Positions 1 to 7,528 of a stretch of 18,909 nucleotides of DNA are shown here, one piece after another (the stretch's first letter is position 1; every line of letters begins with the position of its first letter). The stretch is from the NCBI GenBank assembly GCA_022711695.1, contig JAKLEJ010000012.1, positions 1-18,909 of the forward strand. Direction: 5' to 3'. Below the pieces are notes generated by a model. It saw only the letters and a list, made by a program, of their open reading frames with translations, was not told the DNA's origin and made no database searches. The stretch comes from Verrucomicrobiota bacterium. GTDB lineage: Bacteria; Verrucomicrobiota; Verrucomicrobiia; Limisphaerales; JACRJZ01. The translations under genes were made by a program, and so were the position numbers.

Positions 1-1689
1 CTCCTGGGCCGGGAGAAGCAGCAGTTGGAGGGCTTGCAGGCGCGGGTGGAGAATCCGGCCCTTCGCGCGCAGGACGTCGGACGGGTGTTGCCGCAAGCGG
101 TCGTCCTCGCTTCCTCGCGCGGATCGAACCTGACGGCCGCCCTCGCTCCGGCGGTGGAGGCCGCGCTTCGTGAATCGGTGCGACGCGATCCGACCCCGCT
201 CGTGAACGCCGTCTTCCCGATTCTCGGTCCCGCCATCCGCAAGGCCGTCGCCGAGGCGCTGGGCCGCCTGGTGCAGTCGCTCAATCAGGCGCTGGACCAC
301 AGCCTTTCGCTGCGGAGCTGGCGCTGGCGGCTGGAGGCGGCCCGAACGGGCCGCAGCTTCGCGGAGGTTCTGCTGGCGCACACCCTGATCTACCGCGTGG
401 AGCAGGTCTTCCTCATCCACCAGCACACCGGCTTGCTGCTGCTGCACGCGCGCATCCCCCAGATTCAGGCCGAAGACCCCGCCATGGTGTCGGGCATGTT
501 GACGGCGATCCAGGATTTCGCCCGGGATTCCTTCCATGTGTCGGCCGGCGAGACGCTTCACACCCTGCAGGTGGGCGAGCTGAATGTCTGGGTGGAGGCT
601 GGTCCGCAGCTTGCGCTGGCGGCGGTGATTCGCGGCCAGGCCCCTGCGGACTATCGTCTCACGCTTCAGACCGCCCTGGAGACCATCCACCGCGATCAGG
701 CGGCGCCGCTCGAAGCGTTCGACGGGGACGCCGCGCCGTTCGAATTGGCCCGTCCGCATCTGGAATCGTGCTTTCAGGCGCAGTTCGCCGGCGCGTCCCA
801 AAAGCGATCCTCCGCGCGCCTGGCAGTCGGACTGGCGCTGGTGGCCGCGCTCCTGGCCGCCTGGGCCTATGGGGCGGCCCAAAAAAGGCGACATTGGCTG
901 GCTTACGTGGATTGGCTCAGAGCTCAGCCGGGCATTGTGGTGATCGAAACAGGCAAGCGCTCCGGCAAGTTTTTCCTGGCTGGATTGCGGGACCCGCTGG
1001 CGGTGGAGCCGGCCGAGTCCCTGTCGCAATTTCAGCTCGAGCCTGGCAGCGTCACCGCCCGCTGGGAGCCGTATCATGCGCTCGGCGCGCCTTTGGCGCT
1101 CCAGCGAGCCACCCTGTTGCTGGAGCCCCCGCCCGATGTCACCCTGCGAGTCCAGGACGGCGTCCTGTTCGCAAAAGGCGCGGCGCCGGCAAGCTGGGCC
1201 GACGCCGCCCGCCTGCGCGCGCCCCTTCTGCCCGGCATTCACGCCTTCGATTCCACGGCCCTGGACATTTCCGGGCCGGATCGGGTGGCCGAGCTCAAGG
1301 ATGCCATCGAGCGCACGACGATCTTCTTCGACGACGGCGCGCATCTGGCGTCCGGCCAGGAAAGCGCGCTGGACGCGCTGGTTTCGCAGCTTGCCGGCTT
1401 GCGCGCCGCTGTCGAAGGGAGCGGACGGCGGACGCGCATCGCCGTCGTTGGACACACGGACCAGACCGGCACGGAGGAGTACAACCTGCGCCTGAGCCGC
1501 CAGCGCGGCGAGCACGTGGCCAACCTGCTCCGGGCCCGGGGCGTGCCTGCGACCTGGCTTGCGCCCGAGGGTGCGGGCGCCAGCGGACCCTCGCGCTCGG
1601 ATGGCAATGGCGGAGAACAGCCCCTGGAACGGCGGGTCACCCTCCGTGTCGTCGTGGATCGACCGCCGCCCAACACCCCCGCGCCATGA
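1..1689 (+). CDS. Longin/roadblock-like, membrane-anchored OmpA-family protein (5' partial)
   Basis: The frame is open to the left edge, so the N-terminus is missing; residue numbers here count the codon at 25 as 1. Residues 120-250 show an alternating strand/helix pattern (LIYRVEQVFLIHQHTGLLLL, then MLTAIQDFARDSF and VGELNVWVEAGPQLALAAVI) that I read as a longin/roadblock-like GTPase-regulator fold. A membrane helix follows at about 265-284, then a BON-like alpha/beta stretch (300-425), then an OmpA C-terminal peptidoglycan-binding domain (430-545) with HTDQTG (D479), the LSRQR arginine (R494) and a final ERRV. The likely topology is a cytoplasmic regulator domain and a periplasmic wall-binding domain. 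The stop overlaps the start of the small GTPase gene by 4 bases, so the two are probably translated together. The OmpA call is firm; the longin call is a pattern-based inference. Confidence 0.85.
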   Translation, partial: LLGREKQQLEGLQARVENPALRAQDVGRVLPQAVVLASSRGSNLTAALAPAVEAALRESVRRDPTPLVNAVFPILGPAIRKAVAEALGRLVQSLNQALDHSLSLRSWRWRLEAARTGRSFAEVLLAHTLIYRVEQVFLIHQHTGLLLLHARIPQIQAEDPAMVSGMLTAIQDFARDSFHVSAGETLHTLQVGELNVWVEAGPQLALAAVIRGQAPADYRLTLQTALETIHRDQAAPLEAFDGDAAPFELARPHLESCFQAQFAGASQKRSSARLAVGLALVAALLAAWAYGAAQKRRHWLAYVDWLRAQPGIVVIETGKRSGKFFLAGLRDPLAVEPAESLSQFQLEPGSVTARWEPYHALGAPLALQRATLLLEPPPDVTLRVQDGVLFAKGAAPASWADAARLRAPLLPGIHAFDSTALDISGPDRVAELKDAIERTTIFFDDGAHLASGQESALDALVSQLAGLRAAVEGSGRRTRIAVVGHTDQTGTEEYNLRLSRQRGEHVANLLRARGVPATWLAPEGAGASGPSRSDGNGGEQPLERRVTLRVVVDRPPPNTPAP

Positions 1690-2201
1690 TCCAGAAGAAA
1701 ATCTGCATGGTCGGACCGGTGGCCGTGGGCAAGACGAGCCTGGTGGCGCGCTTTGTGCACAGCCTCTTCTCGGAAAAATATCTGTCCACTGTCGGCGTCA
1801 AGATCGACAAGAAAACCCTGGTTTTGGACGGCAGGAACGTAACCCTGCTCCTGTGGGATTTGGCCGGCGACGACGATTTTCTGCGGCTGAACCTCACCTA
1901 CCTGCGCGGTTCGGCAGGCTACCTTTTGGTCGCCGACGGCGCCCGGCTGGCGACGTTGCACCGGGCCATGGAGATCCAGGAGCGCGTGGCCCGCAAACTC
2001 GGCCCGGTCCCGTTCCTGCTGGCCCTCAACAAGGCCGACCTTGCCGCCCAGTGGGCGATCGAACCTGGAACGGAAGAGTCCCTCCAGGCGAAAGGCTGGA
2101 TGCTCCGCCGGACCAGCGCCAAAGACGGGTCCGGGGTCGAAGGGGCCTTCGCGGAGCTGGCCCGGGCAATCCTCGGGACTGACCCGCCCTCTCCGCCATG
2201 A
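1686..2201 (+). CDS. Rab/Ras-like small GTPase
   Basis: A 171-residue single-domain GTPase. The G motifs are visible: P-loop GPVAVGKTS (10-18), switch I threonine in STVGV (T35), switch II WDLAGDDD (57-64), NKAD (115-118) and TSAK (143-146). Length and motif order match the Ras/Rab superfamily found sporadically in bacteria. Two positions that govern hydrolysis in Ras are unusual: the equivalent of Gly12 is Val12, and the equivalent of Gln61 is Asp62. Slow intrinsic hydrolysis is therefore likely. No lipidation cysteine is present at the C-terminus (it ends PPSPP), so membrane recruitment would have to come from a partner, plausibly the longin-like OmpA protein upstream. ATGA overlaps at both ends place it inside the signalling operon. 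The start is fixed by the 4-base overlap and by the P-loop position. Confidence 0.92.
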   Translation: MIQKKICMVGPVAVGKTSLVARFVHSLFSEKYLSTVGVKIDKKTLVLDGRNVTLLLWDLAGDDDFLRLNLTYLRGSAGYLLVADGARLATLHRAMEIQERVARKLGPVPFLLALNKADLAAQWAIEPGTEESLQAKGWMLRRTSAKDGSGVEGAFAELARAILGTDPPSPP

Positions 2202-3934
2202 GCGCCAGCGTCTCAGCCGGCGTCTTGCAGGCCCTGGATCTGGCCGTCTTCCAACGGGACGACCGCGGCCGCCTTCGGCTGACGAGCCGCGCGCCGGCAT
2301 GGCTGCGCGCCCTCTGGCCGCAGGCGGCCAGCCGGCGGGGCGCGCTGGAACCGGCCACCGCGCCGTTTCTCGAGAACTTCCTCGTGGACGCTGCGGCCTG
2401 CTGGCAGGCCGGCGGCGACTCTCAGGCTGCTTCCGGGCCCTGGGTGGAACGGGATGCGCGCGGCGTGGAGCATCGCCTGAGAGCCAAGGCGTTTACCCTG
2501 GCGGGCCGGGCCACCCTCCTCATTGCCGAACCCGGCGCCGCTGAGGACGAACAAGCCCTGCTTCTGCAAAAGGCCCGCGAGCTGGCCCTGGCCCACGAGA
2601 GACTGCAAGTCGCCGAGCAAGCCCTGGCGGCGGAGAAGCGCCTGGTGGATCAAAGGGTTCGCGAGCGCACCGCGGAGCTCATGCAGACCAACGCCATGCT
2701 GAGCCGGGAGATGGCCCTGCGCCAGCGGCTCGTTGAACGACTGCAGGGCGAGCACGACTTGATCGAAGGCATCCTGGTGGCGCGATCCGTGGAAACCATC
2801 GCGGCAGCGGCGCTGCAGCGCCTGCGACACCTGTGGTCCTATGACCAGGCAGTCCTCCTGGAGCTGGACTCGGAGCGCCGCCTGGCCATTGTGCTCGCCA
2901 GCGCCAGGGATGGCCAGGTGACCTACCACAGCGGCTGGGTGCTCTCCCCAGAGCAACTGAAGAAATGCCACGCCCTGCAATCGGGCTGCCTGCGCCAAAC
3001 CAGGCGCCACCGTAACCTTTTCGCCGACCCGGCCGGCGGGGCGGCCGAACTCGAAAAGGTCTGGTCGCTGATCGTGGACGCGCCCTTGGTCGTCGAGGAA
3101 ACGCTGATCGGCGTCCTGAACCTGGCCAGCGAGCGCCAGGCGCAGCTCCAACCCGAGGACGAGGAAATCGTGCGGGAGGCCGCCTCCCGGCTGGCCGTGG
3201 CGATGCGGGAGGCCCGCCTCTTTGCGGAGGTGGTGAAGGCTCGCGAACGGCTGCGCGCGCTTTCGCTGCGGCTGGTCGAGTTGCAGGAATCCGAACGCCG
3301 TTCCCTGGCGCATGAACTGCACGACGAGATCGGCCAACTGCTCACCGGGCTGAAGCTGTCGCTCGAAATGTTCGGACGCGCAACCCCTCCGGGACCCCGT
3401 GCGACGCTGGACGAAGCCATCGAGACGGTGGACGATCTGATGCGGCAGGTGCGCCGGTTGTCGCTCGACCTGCGCCCGCAGATCCTCGACGACCTGGGCC
3501 TATTGCCGGCGCTGGAGTGGCTCTTCCTGCGCTGCTTCAAGCAGACCGGCCTGCGCGTCCGCTTCAAGCACCGCGACATCGCCGGGCGGTTCCCGACGCA
3601 GTTGGAGACGGCCGTGTTCCGCATCGTGCAGGAAGCCCTGACGAACGTGGTCCGCCATGCGCGCATCGACGAGGCCACCGTGCGATTGTGGCTGAACAGC
3701 GACGCCCGCACCCTGGCCGTGCAGGTGCAGGACGCCGGGGCGGGCTTCGACCTGCCCCGGGTCCTGGCGGCGCGGGCCTCCAGCGGCCTGGTTGGGATGC
3801 GGGAGAGGGCCGAACTGCTCGAGGGCCAGTTCACCCTCGATTCGGCTCCCGGGGCCGGCACCCGCTTGACGGTGGAACTGCCGCTGCGACCCGCCGCGCC
3901 AGAGCCCCCCGCCTCCACCGATCGATCGACATGA
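2198..3934 (+). CDS. Soluble sensor histidine kinase, PAS-like/GAF/HisKA_3/HATPase (NarX/DesK type)
   Basis: 578 residues with no membrane segment, so it should be cytoplasmic. Order of parts: a PAS-like N-terminus (about 8-105), a long coiled coil rich in Glu, Gln and Leu (115-185), a GAF domain (about 190-340), a short coiled coil, a HisKA_3 dimerisation helix with ERRSLAHELHDEIGQ, and a HATPase_c domain (470-565). H375 in the HDEIGQ motif is the predicted phosphoacceptor. HDxxxQ is the NarL-partner signature, in which the glutamine assists phosphatase activity. The N box is QEALTNVVRHA (N483), with DAGAGF (D512) and SSGLVGMRERAELL after it. It autophosphorylates and should pass phosphate to the NarL-type regulator encoded next, with which it overlaps by 4 bases. 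It also overlaps the small GTPase gene by 4 bases, which suggests the G protein or its regulator controls the kinase. The ligand of the GAF domain is unknown. Confidence 0.93.
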   Translation: MSASVSAGVLQALDLAVFQRDDRGRLRLTSRAPAWLRALWPQAASRRGALEPATAPFLENFLVDAAACWQAGGDSQAASGPWVERDARGVEHRLRAKAFTLAGRATLLIAEPGAAEDEQALLLQKARELALAHERLQVAEQALAAEKRLVDQRVRERTAELMQTNAMLSREMALRQRLVERLQGEHDLIEGILVARSVETIAAAALQRLRHLWSYDQAVLLELDSERRLAIVLASARDGQVTYHSGWVLSPEQLKKCHALQSGCLRQTRRHRNLFADPAGGAAELEKVWSLIVDAPLVVEETLIGVLNLASERQAQLQPEDEEIVREAASRLAVAMREARLFAEVVKARERLRALSLRLVELQESERRSLAHELHDEIGQLLTGLKLSLEMFGRATPPGPRATLDEAIETVDDLMRQVRRLSLDLRPQILDDLGLLPALEWLFLRCFKQTGLRVRFKHRDIAGRFPTQLETAVFRIVQEALTNVVRHARIDEATVRLWLNSDARTLAVQVQDAGAGFDLPRVLAARASSGLVGMRERAELLEGQFTLDSAPGAGTRLTVELPLRPAAPEPPASTDRST

Positions 3935-4575
3935 TCACTCTCGTTCTGGCAGAAGATCACCATCTCGTCCGGCAGGGCCTGAAACTCCTGCTGGAAACCG
4001 AAAAGTCTTTCCGCCTCCTCGGCGAAGCCGCCGACGGTCTGGAGGCGGTGCGGCTGGTGGAAACGCTGAACCCCAACGTGCTGGTGCTCGACTTGATGAT
4101 CCCCCGGTTGCACGGGCTGGAGGTCACGCGGGCGGTTCGCCGGGACCATCCCCGCACCCGTGTGATCATTCTCTCCATGCACGCCGATGAACCCTACGTG
4201 GTGGAGGCGCTGCGCAACGGCGCCTCCGGCTACGTGCTCAAGGACGCCACCGGCGCCGAACTGGTCCAGGCCGTCAACGAGGTCTGCGCAGGCCGCCGCT
4301 ACCTCAGCCCGGTGCTGGCCGAGCGCGCTTTGACGGGCTACGTGGAGCGTCCGGGCGAATCCGAGCTGGACATCTACGAGACTCTGACCAACCGGGAGCG
4401 GCTGGTCTTGCAGTTGGCCGCCGAAGGCACGAGCAATCCTGCGATCGCCAAGCGGCTCTTCATCAGCCCGCGCACCGCCGAAACCCACCGGGCCAACCTG
4501 ATGCGCAAGCTCGGCCTGCGCTCCCAGACCGACCTGGTGCGCTTCGCCATCCGCAAAGGGATCATCGCGGCCTGA
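3931..4575 (+). CDS. NarL/FixJ-family response regulator
   Basis: 214 residues. The receiver domain (3-120) has the acidic pair E8/D9, phosphoacceptor D54 in LVLDLMIP, S82 in the Thr/Ser position and K104. A linker is followed by a LuxR-type helix-turn-helix (152-212) with LTNRERLVLQLAAEG and ISPRTAETHRANLMRKLGL, which are typical recognition-helix residues. Phosphorylation by the upstream kinase should let it dimerise and bind DNA. The 4-base overlap with the kinase gene and the matching HisKA_3 family make the pairing close to certain. The longer reading frame upstream lies wholly inside the kinase gene, so the internal ATG is chosen. It closes the four-gene operon; I see no convincing hairpin terminator after it. 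Its receiver is closely similar to that of the orphan regulator at 14364-15020, including an unusual HADE.YV segment. Confidence 0.94.
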   Translation: MITLVLAEDHHLVRQGLKLLLETEKSFRLLGEAADGLEAVRLVETLNPNVLVLDLMIPRLHGLEVTRAVRRDHPRTRVIILSMHADEPYVVEALRNGASGYVLKDATGAELVQAVNEVCAGRRYLSPVLAERALTGYVERPGESELDIYETLTNRERLVLQLAAEGTSNPAIAKRLFISPRTAETHRANLMRKLGLRSQTDLVRFAIRKGIIAA

Positions 4576-4839
4576 CGCGGCGCCCGGCCGGAACCGCCCC
4601 CGGAAGGCCGCCGGAGCCAGCCCCGGGGAGCTTGCTGCGACCGAAAGATACCAGGATTCGTCGCGTGGAAATACCGTCGTGTACCGATTCCCAGGCGCCA
4701 GCCAGCCTGCTATTGCTCTCGATTGAAAGTGGCGGCGCGCGGCGCCAGTCTCCGGCCCCAAGCCGGCCGGCAAGCAAATGGCGCGCGCGTTAGGCTGCGC
4801 ACGAAAGCCGCAAAAACCTTGCATCTTCTCGATAACCTT

Positions 4840-5307
4840 ATGAAACGCGCTCTCAAACATCTGTTGGCCGGGTTTCTGGTCGCCGCGGCCCTGGGGAATC
4901 CTCTGTCCTCTGGCGCGGCGGATTCGGCGCCAAAATCCCGGGACATGGACAAGGCGGTGGGCCGGTCCAAGGAAGCCGCCGAGAAGCCCAAGTCCAAACG
5001 GGACTGGTATCCGTTCGGGGGCATTGTCGCCTCGGTGGACAAACAGGCCAACACCATCTCTCTTAAGAAGAAGGAAGGGGTGCGTGTTTTGAAGCTCGAC
5101 TCCAAATCCACGCTTGAAATCAACGGCAAACCCGCCCTCATTGGCAGCGTGAAAGCCGGCAACTACGCGCACGGAAAACTTCATAAGGATGGCGCCGGGA
5201 ACGAAGTGATCCTCGACGCCAAGTTCGACAAGGAAGCCCCGGCCAAGGACCAGGAAACCCTCGACAGGGAGCCCCCAAAGACGCCTGCTCCCAAATCAAA
5301 ACCGTAG
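4840..5307 (+). CDS. Small secreted protein of unknown function with a beta-rich core
   Basis: 155 residues. The N-terminus MKRALKHLLAGFLVAAALG is a signal peptide with probable cleavage near residue 26. A Lys/Glu-rich linker (31-55) leads to a core (57-130) that reads as short beta strands: YPFGGIVASVDKQANTISL, VRVLKLDSKSTLEINGKPA, then GNYAHGKLH and NEVILDAKF. This arrangement recalls small OB-like domains such as those in DUF5666 or CusF-type proteins, but no metal-binding residues stand out. The tail is Pro/Lys-rich. The reading frame extends 39 codons further upstream, but that stretch is Arg/Ala-rich and lacks a signal sequence, so the start at the signal peptide is preferred. There is no obvious Shine-Dalgarno. 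It probably acts in the periplasm; its role is unknown. Confidence 0.78.
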   Translation: MKRALKHLLAGFLVAAALGNPLSSGAADSAPKSRDMDKAVGRSKEAAEKPKSKRDWYPFGGIVASVDKQANTISLKKKEGVRVLKLDSKSTLEINGKPALIGSVKAGNYAHGKLHKDGAGNEVILDAKFDKEAPAKDQETLDREPPKTPAPKSKP

Positions 5308-5391
5308 CGGGCGTTCCGTGGATTATATCGAACCGCAGAGAAAACAGAAACCCTGGCAACGGGGCAAGCACCACTAGAACTGGAACAGCTT

Positions 5392-5688
5392 ATGAATGTG
5401 GCAGGTCTGATTATTCAACTCGTCAGCGGAGCGGTTGGCGGCAACGTCGCCGGAGCGCTGCTCAAGAAGCTCAGCCTCGGCACGGTTGGCAACTCGATCC
5501 TGGGAATCCTGGGCGGCGGCCTGGGCGGCCAACTTCTCGGCATGCTCGGTGTGGGCGGCGCGGGCCAGGGGGGAGGCGCGCTGGACTTGGGCTCGATCGT
5601 GTCCAGCGTTGCCGGCGGCGGCATTGGCGGAGGTGTGCTGTTGGCAATCGTCGGCCTCATCCGCAAAATGATGAGCAAGTCGCCCTGA
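5392..5688 (+). CDS. Glycine-rich small hydrophobic protein
   Basis: 98 residues with no classical signal peptide. The sequence is strongly glycine-rich with repeated GxxxG and GGG spacing: SGAVGGNVAGALLKKL near the start, then GNSILGILGGGLGGQLLG, and a C-terminal hydrophobic helix GGGVLLAIVGLIRKMM. Such glycine-zipper patterns favour packed membrane helices or self-association. I recall similar short conserved proteins in diverse Gram-negative bacteria, all of unknown function. It lies between a secreted protein and a CmpX-like membrane protein, consistent with an envelope role. After the stop, a 6-base inverted repeat (GGCGCG/CGCGCC, 5707-5721) has no T tract, so it is at best a weak terminator. 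No clear Shine-Dalgarno is present. Confidence 0.75.
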   Translation: MNVAGLIIQLVSGAVGGNVAGALLKKLSLGTVGNSILGILGGGLGGQLLGMLGVGGAGQGGGALDLGSIVSSVAGGGIGGGVLLAIVGLIRKMMSKSP

Positions 5689-5816
5689 GGATGCGTTCGC
5701 AGAGCCGGCGCGCGACGCGCCTGAGCGGCGCCAGATGAACGGGCCGCGGCAACCGCTGGACAACCCGGCGCGCAAGACATGCATAGCGTCTGTAACCATC
5801 GACAAGAAGAACAACC

Positions 5817-7319
5817 ATGAAAGCGATTCTGGAACAGTTGAATCAGCAGTTTGCCGCGTTTGGCCCCAACCTCCTGGCCGGAGTGGCCGTGCTCGTTCTG
5901 GGCTGGCTCGTGGCGGTGGTGGCGTCATTCATCGTCCGCAAGCTGCTTGGCCGCATCTCCCTCGACAACAAGATCGCCCAGTGGATGGCCGGGCCGGAGG
6001 CCAAGTCGGGTCTGCCCATCGAAACCTGGGGCGGCCGCGCCGCGTTTTACGTGGTGATGCTGTTCGTGCTCATCGCATTCTTCCACACGCTCAAGCTGAC
6101 GTTGGTCACCGAACCGCTCAAGGGCCTGCTGGACGTGTTCATGGCCTACGTGCCCAAGCTCGTGGGCGCCGGAGTGCTGGTGCTCGTTGCCTGGGTGGTG
6201 GCCACGGTTCTCAGGCGCGTCATCAGCATGGGGCTGGCCGCGGCCAAACTGGATGAACGCCTGGGAGGCGCGGCGGCCGAACCGGGCAAGCCCGCGCCCT
6301 CCTTCGGCAAATCGTTGTCGGAGGCGGTTTATTGGCTGGTCTTTGTGCTGTTCCTGCCGGCCATCCTGGACGCCCTCGCGATGAAGGGGCTGCTCGATCC
6401 GGTCAATGCCCTGCTGACCAAGGCCTTTGCCTTTCTGCCGAACATCGTCGCCGCGGGGGTCATGCTGCTCGTCGGTTGGTTCGTCGCGCGGATTGTGCAG
6501 CGGCTGGCGACCAGCTTGCTGGCCAGCGCCGGCGTGGACCGCTTGAGCGAGAAGTGGGGGATTGCGGCCCCCCTGGGCAAACGGAAACTCTCGGACATCA
6601 TCGGCCTGGTGCTTTACTGCCTGACTCTCCTGCCGATCCTGGTCTCCGCGCTCAACGCGCTCAAACTCGAGGCGGTGACGAAGCCCGCCAGCGACATGCT
6701 CGGCAAAATCCTGTTGATGCTGCCCTCCCTGTTCGGCGCGGCGCTCATTGTAATCATCGCCTGGGTGGTGGGCCGGGTGGTCGCCACTTTGATCGTGAAC
6801 GTGCTGGCCGGTCTGGGCTTCAACAATATCCTGGTCACGCTCGGCCTTTCCCGGCAACCCATGCAGGGGCCCCGGGCCCCTGCGGAAATCGTCGGCCTCC
6901 TGGTGAACCTTGCCATCATCCTCTTTGCCTCGATCGAGGCGGCCAATCTCTTGGGCTTCGCGTCCGTGGGCGTGTTGATTCGCGACTTCATCCAATTCGC
7001 AGGGCATATTGTAATGGGGCTGCTGATCTTCTGCCTCGGCCTGCTGCTGGCGCAACTCGTGGCCAAGGCCATCCTATCCAGCGATCGGCCCAACGCCCGG
7101 CGCCTGGCGCTGGCCGCCCGCGTCGCCATCCTCGCCCTGGTCGGCGCGATGGCCCTGCGGCAAACCGGCCTCGCCAACGAGATTATCAACCTGGCTTTTG
7201 GGCTGACACTGGGCGCGGCGGCGGTGGCAGCAGCCCTGGCCTTTGGGTTGGGCGGCCGGGACATGGCGGCCCGCACGCTCGTCGAATGGCGGGAAGAGCG
7301 CCAGAAAGAGAAGCCGTAG
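5817..7319 (+). CDS. Mechanosensitive-channel-like membrane protein with TM-helix repeats (CmpX-like)
   Basis: 500 residues and mostly membrane helices. Five copies of the conserved TM-helix repeat can be picked out: at 15-44, 112-136 (VPKLVGAGVLVLVAWVVATV), 207-231 (LPNIVAAGVMLLVGWFVARI), 302-326 (LPSLFGAALIVIIAWVVGRV) and 391-420. Additional helices lie at about 75-92, 165-185 and 262-280. The C-terminus has the family-typical AFGLGGRDMAARTLVEW. The cytoplasmic beta domain of true MscS is absent, so it resembles the CmpX type, whose channel activity is less well established. The start is supported by a purine-rich AAGAAG about 9 bases upstream, the best Shine-Dalgarno in this part of the window. 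A role in osmotic or cell-envelope stress is inferred from the family. Confidence 0.9.
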   Translation: MKAILEQLNQQFAAFGPNLLAGVAVLVLGWLVAVVASFIVRKLLGRISLDNKIAQWMAGPEAKSGLPIETWGGRAAFYVVMLFVLIAFFHTLKLTLVTEPLKGLLDVFMAYVPKLVGAGVLVLVAWVVATVLRRVISMGLAAAKLDERLGGAAAEPGKPAPSFGKSLSEAVYWLVFVLFLPAILDALAMKGLLDPVNALLTKAFAFLPNIVAAGVMLLVGWFVARIVQRLATSLLASAGVDRLSEKWGIAAPLGKRKLSDIIGLVLYCLTLLPILVSALNALKLEAVTKPASDMLGKILLMLPSLFGAALIVIIAWVVGRVVATLIVNVLAGLGFNNILVTLGLSRQPMQGPRAPAEIVGLLVNLAIILFASIEAANLLGFASVGVLIRDFIQFAGHIVMGLLIFCLGLLLAQLVAKAILSSDRPNARRLALAARVAILALVGAMALRQTGLANEIINLAFGLTLGAAAVAAALAFGLGGRDMAARTLVEWREERQKEKP

Positions 7320-7450
7320 CAGCCCTGGGATGCGATTCCTGGATCGCCAAGCGGGATGCGCTGGGCGGTCCAAGCCTTGTCTGCGGCAAGGGCGCCAGTT
7401 CGGCTGATCGATGTCCGCCTTGGATTACCCTGCGCTCCCGGAGCCGTCTC

Positions 7451-7493
7451 CGTACGCGTACGAATTGCCTCGTCACCGGCTGCCGCTTATTCA
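7451..7493 (+). promoter_or_regulatory. 12-base perfect palindrome and weak promoter-like elements
   Basis: CGTACGCGTACG at 7451-7462 is a perfect palindrome in the 209-base gap before the EF-hand gene. Directly after it come TTGCCT (7465-7470), a 17-base spacer and TATTCA (7488-7493), a poor match to a sigma-70 promoter. The arrangement would suit an operator just upstream of a promoter. Only the palindrome is clear; the promoter is a guess. Confidence 0.3.
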
Positions 7494-7528
7494 TACTTCC
7501 AGTGACCGATTAACCTAACGACTGCACT

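Noticed and set aside
4576..4839. Possible terminator or small RNA after the signalling operon
   Set aside because: Only short CCGG-type pairings and no T tract; nothing stands out from GC-rich background.
2923..5184. A 753-codon open frame on the - strand across the kinase and regulator genes
   Set aside because: It has no recognisable domain, is Arg/Ser-rich, crosses three well-supported + strand genes and results from stop-poor GC-rich DNA.
5925..7055. A 376-codon - strand frame rich in His, Gln and Asp
   Set aside because: It is antisense to the TM-helix repeat gene; the hydrophobic codons there read as polar residues on the other strand. No start context or domain.
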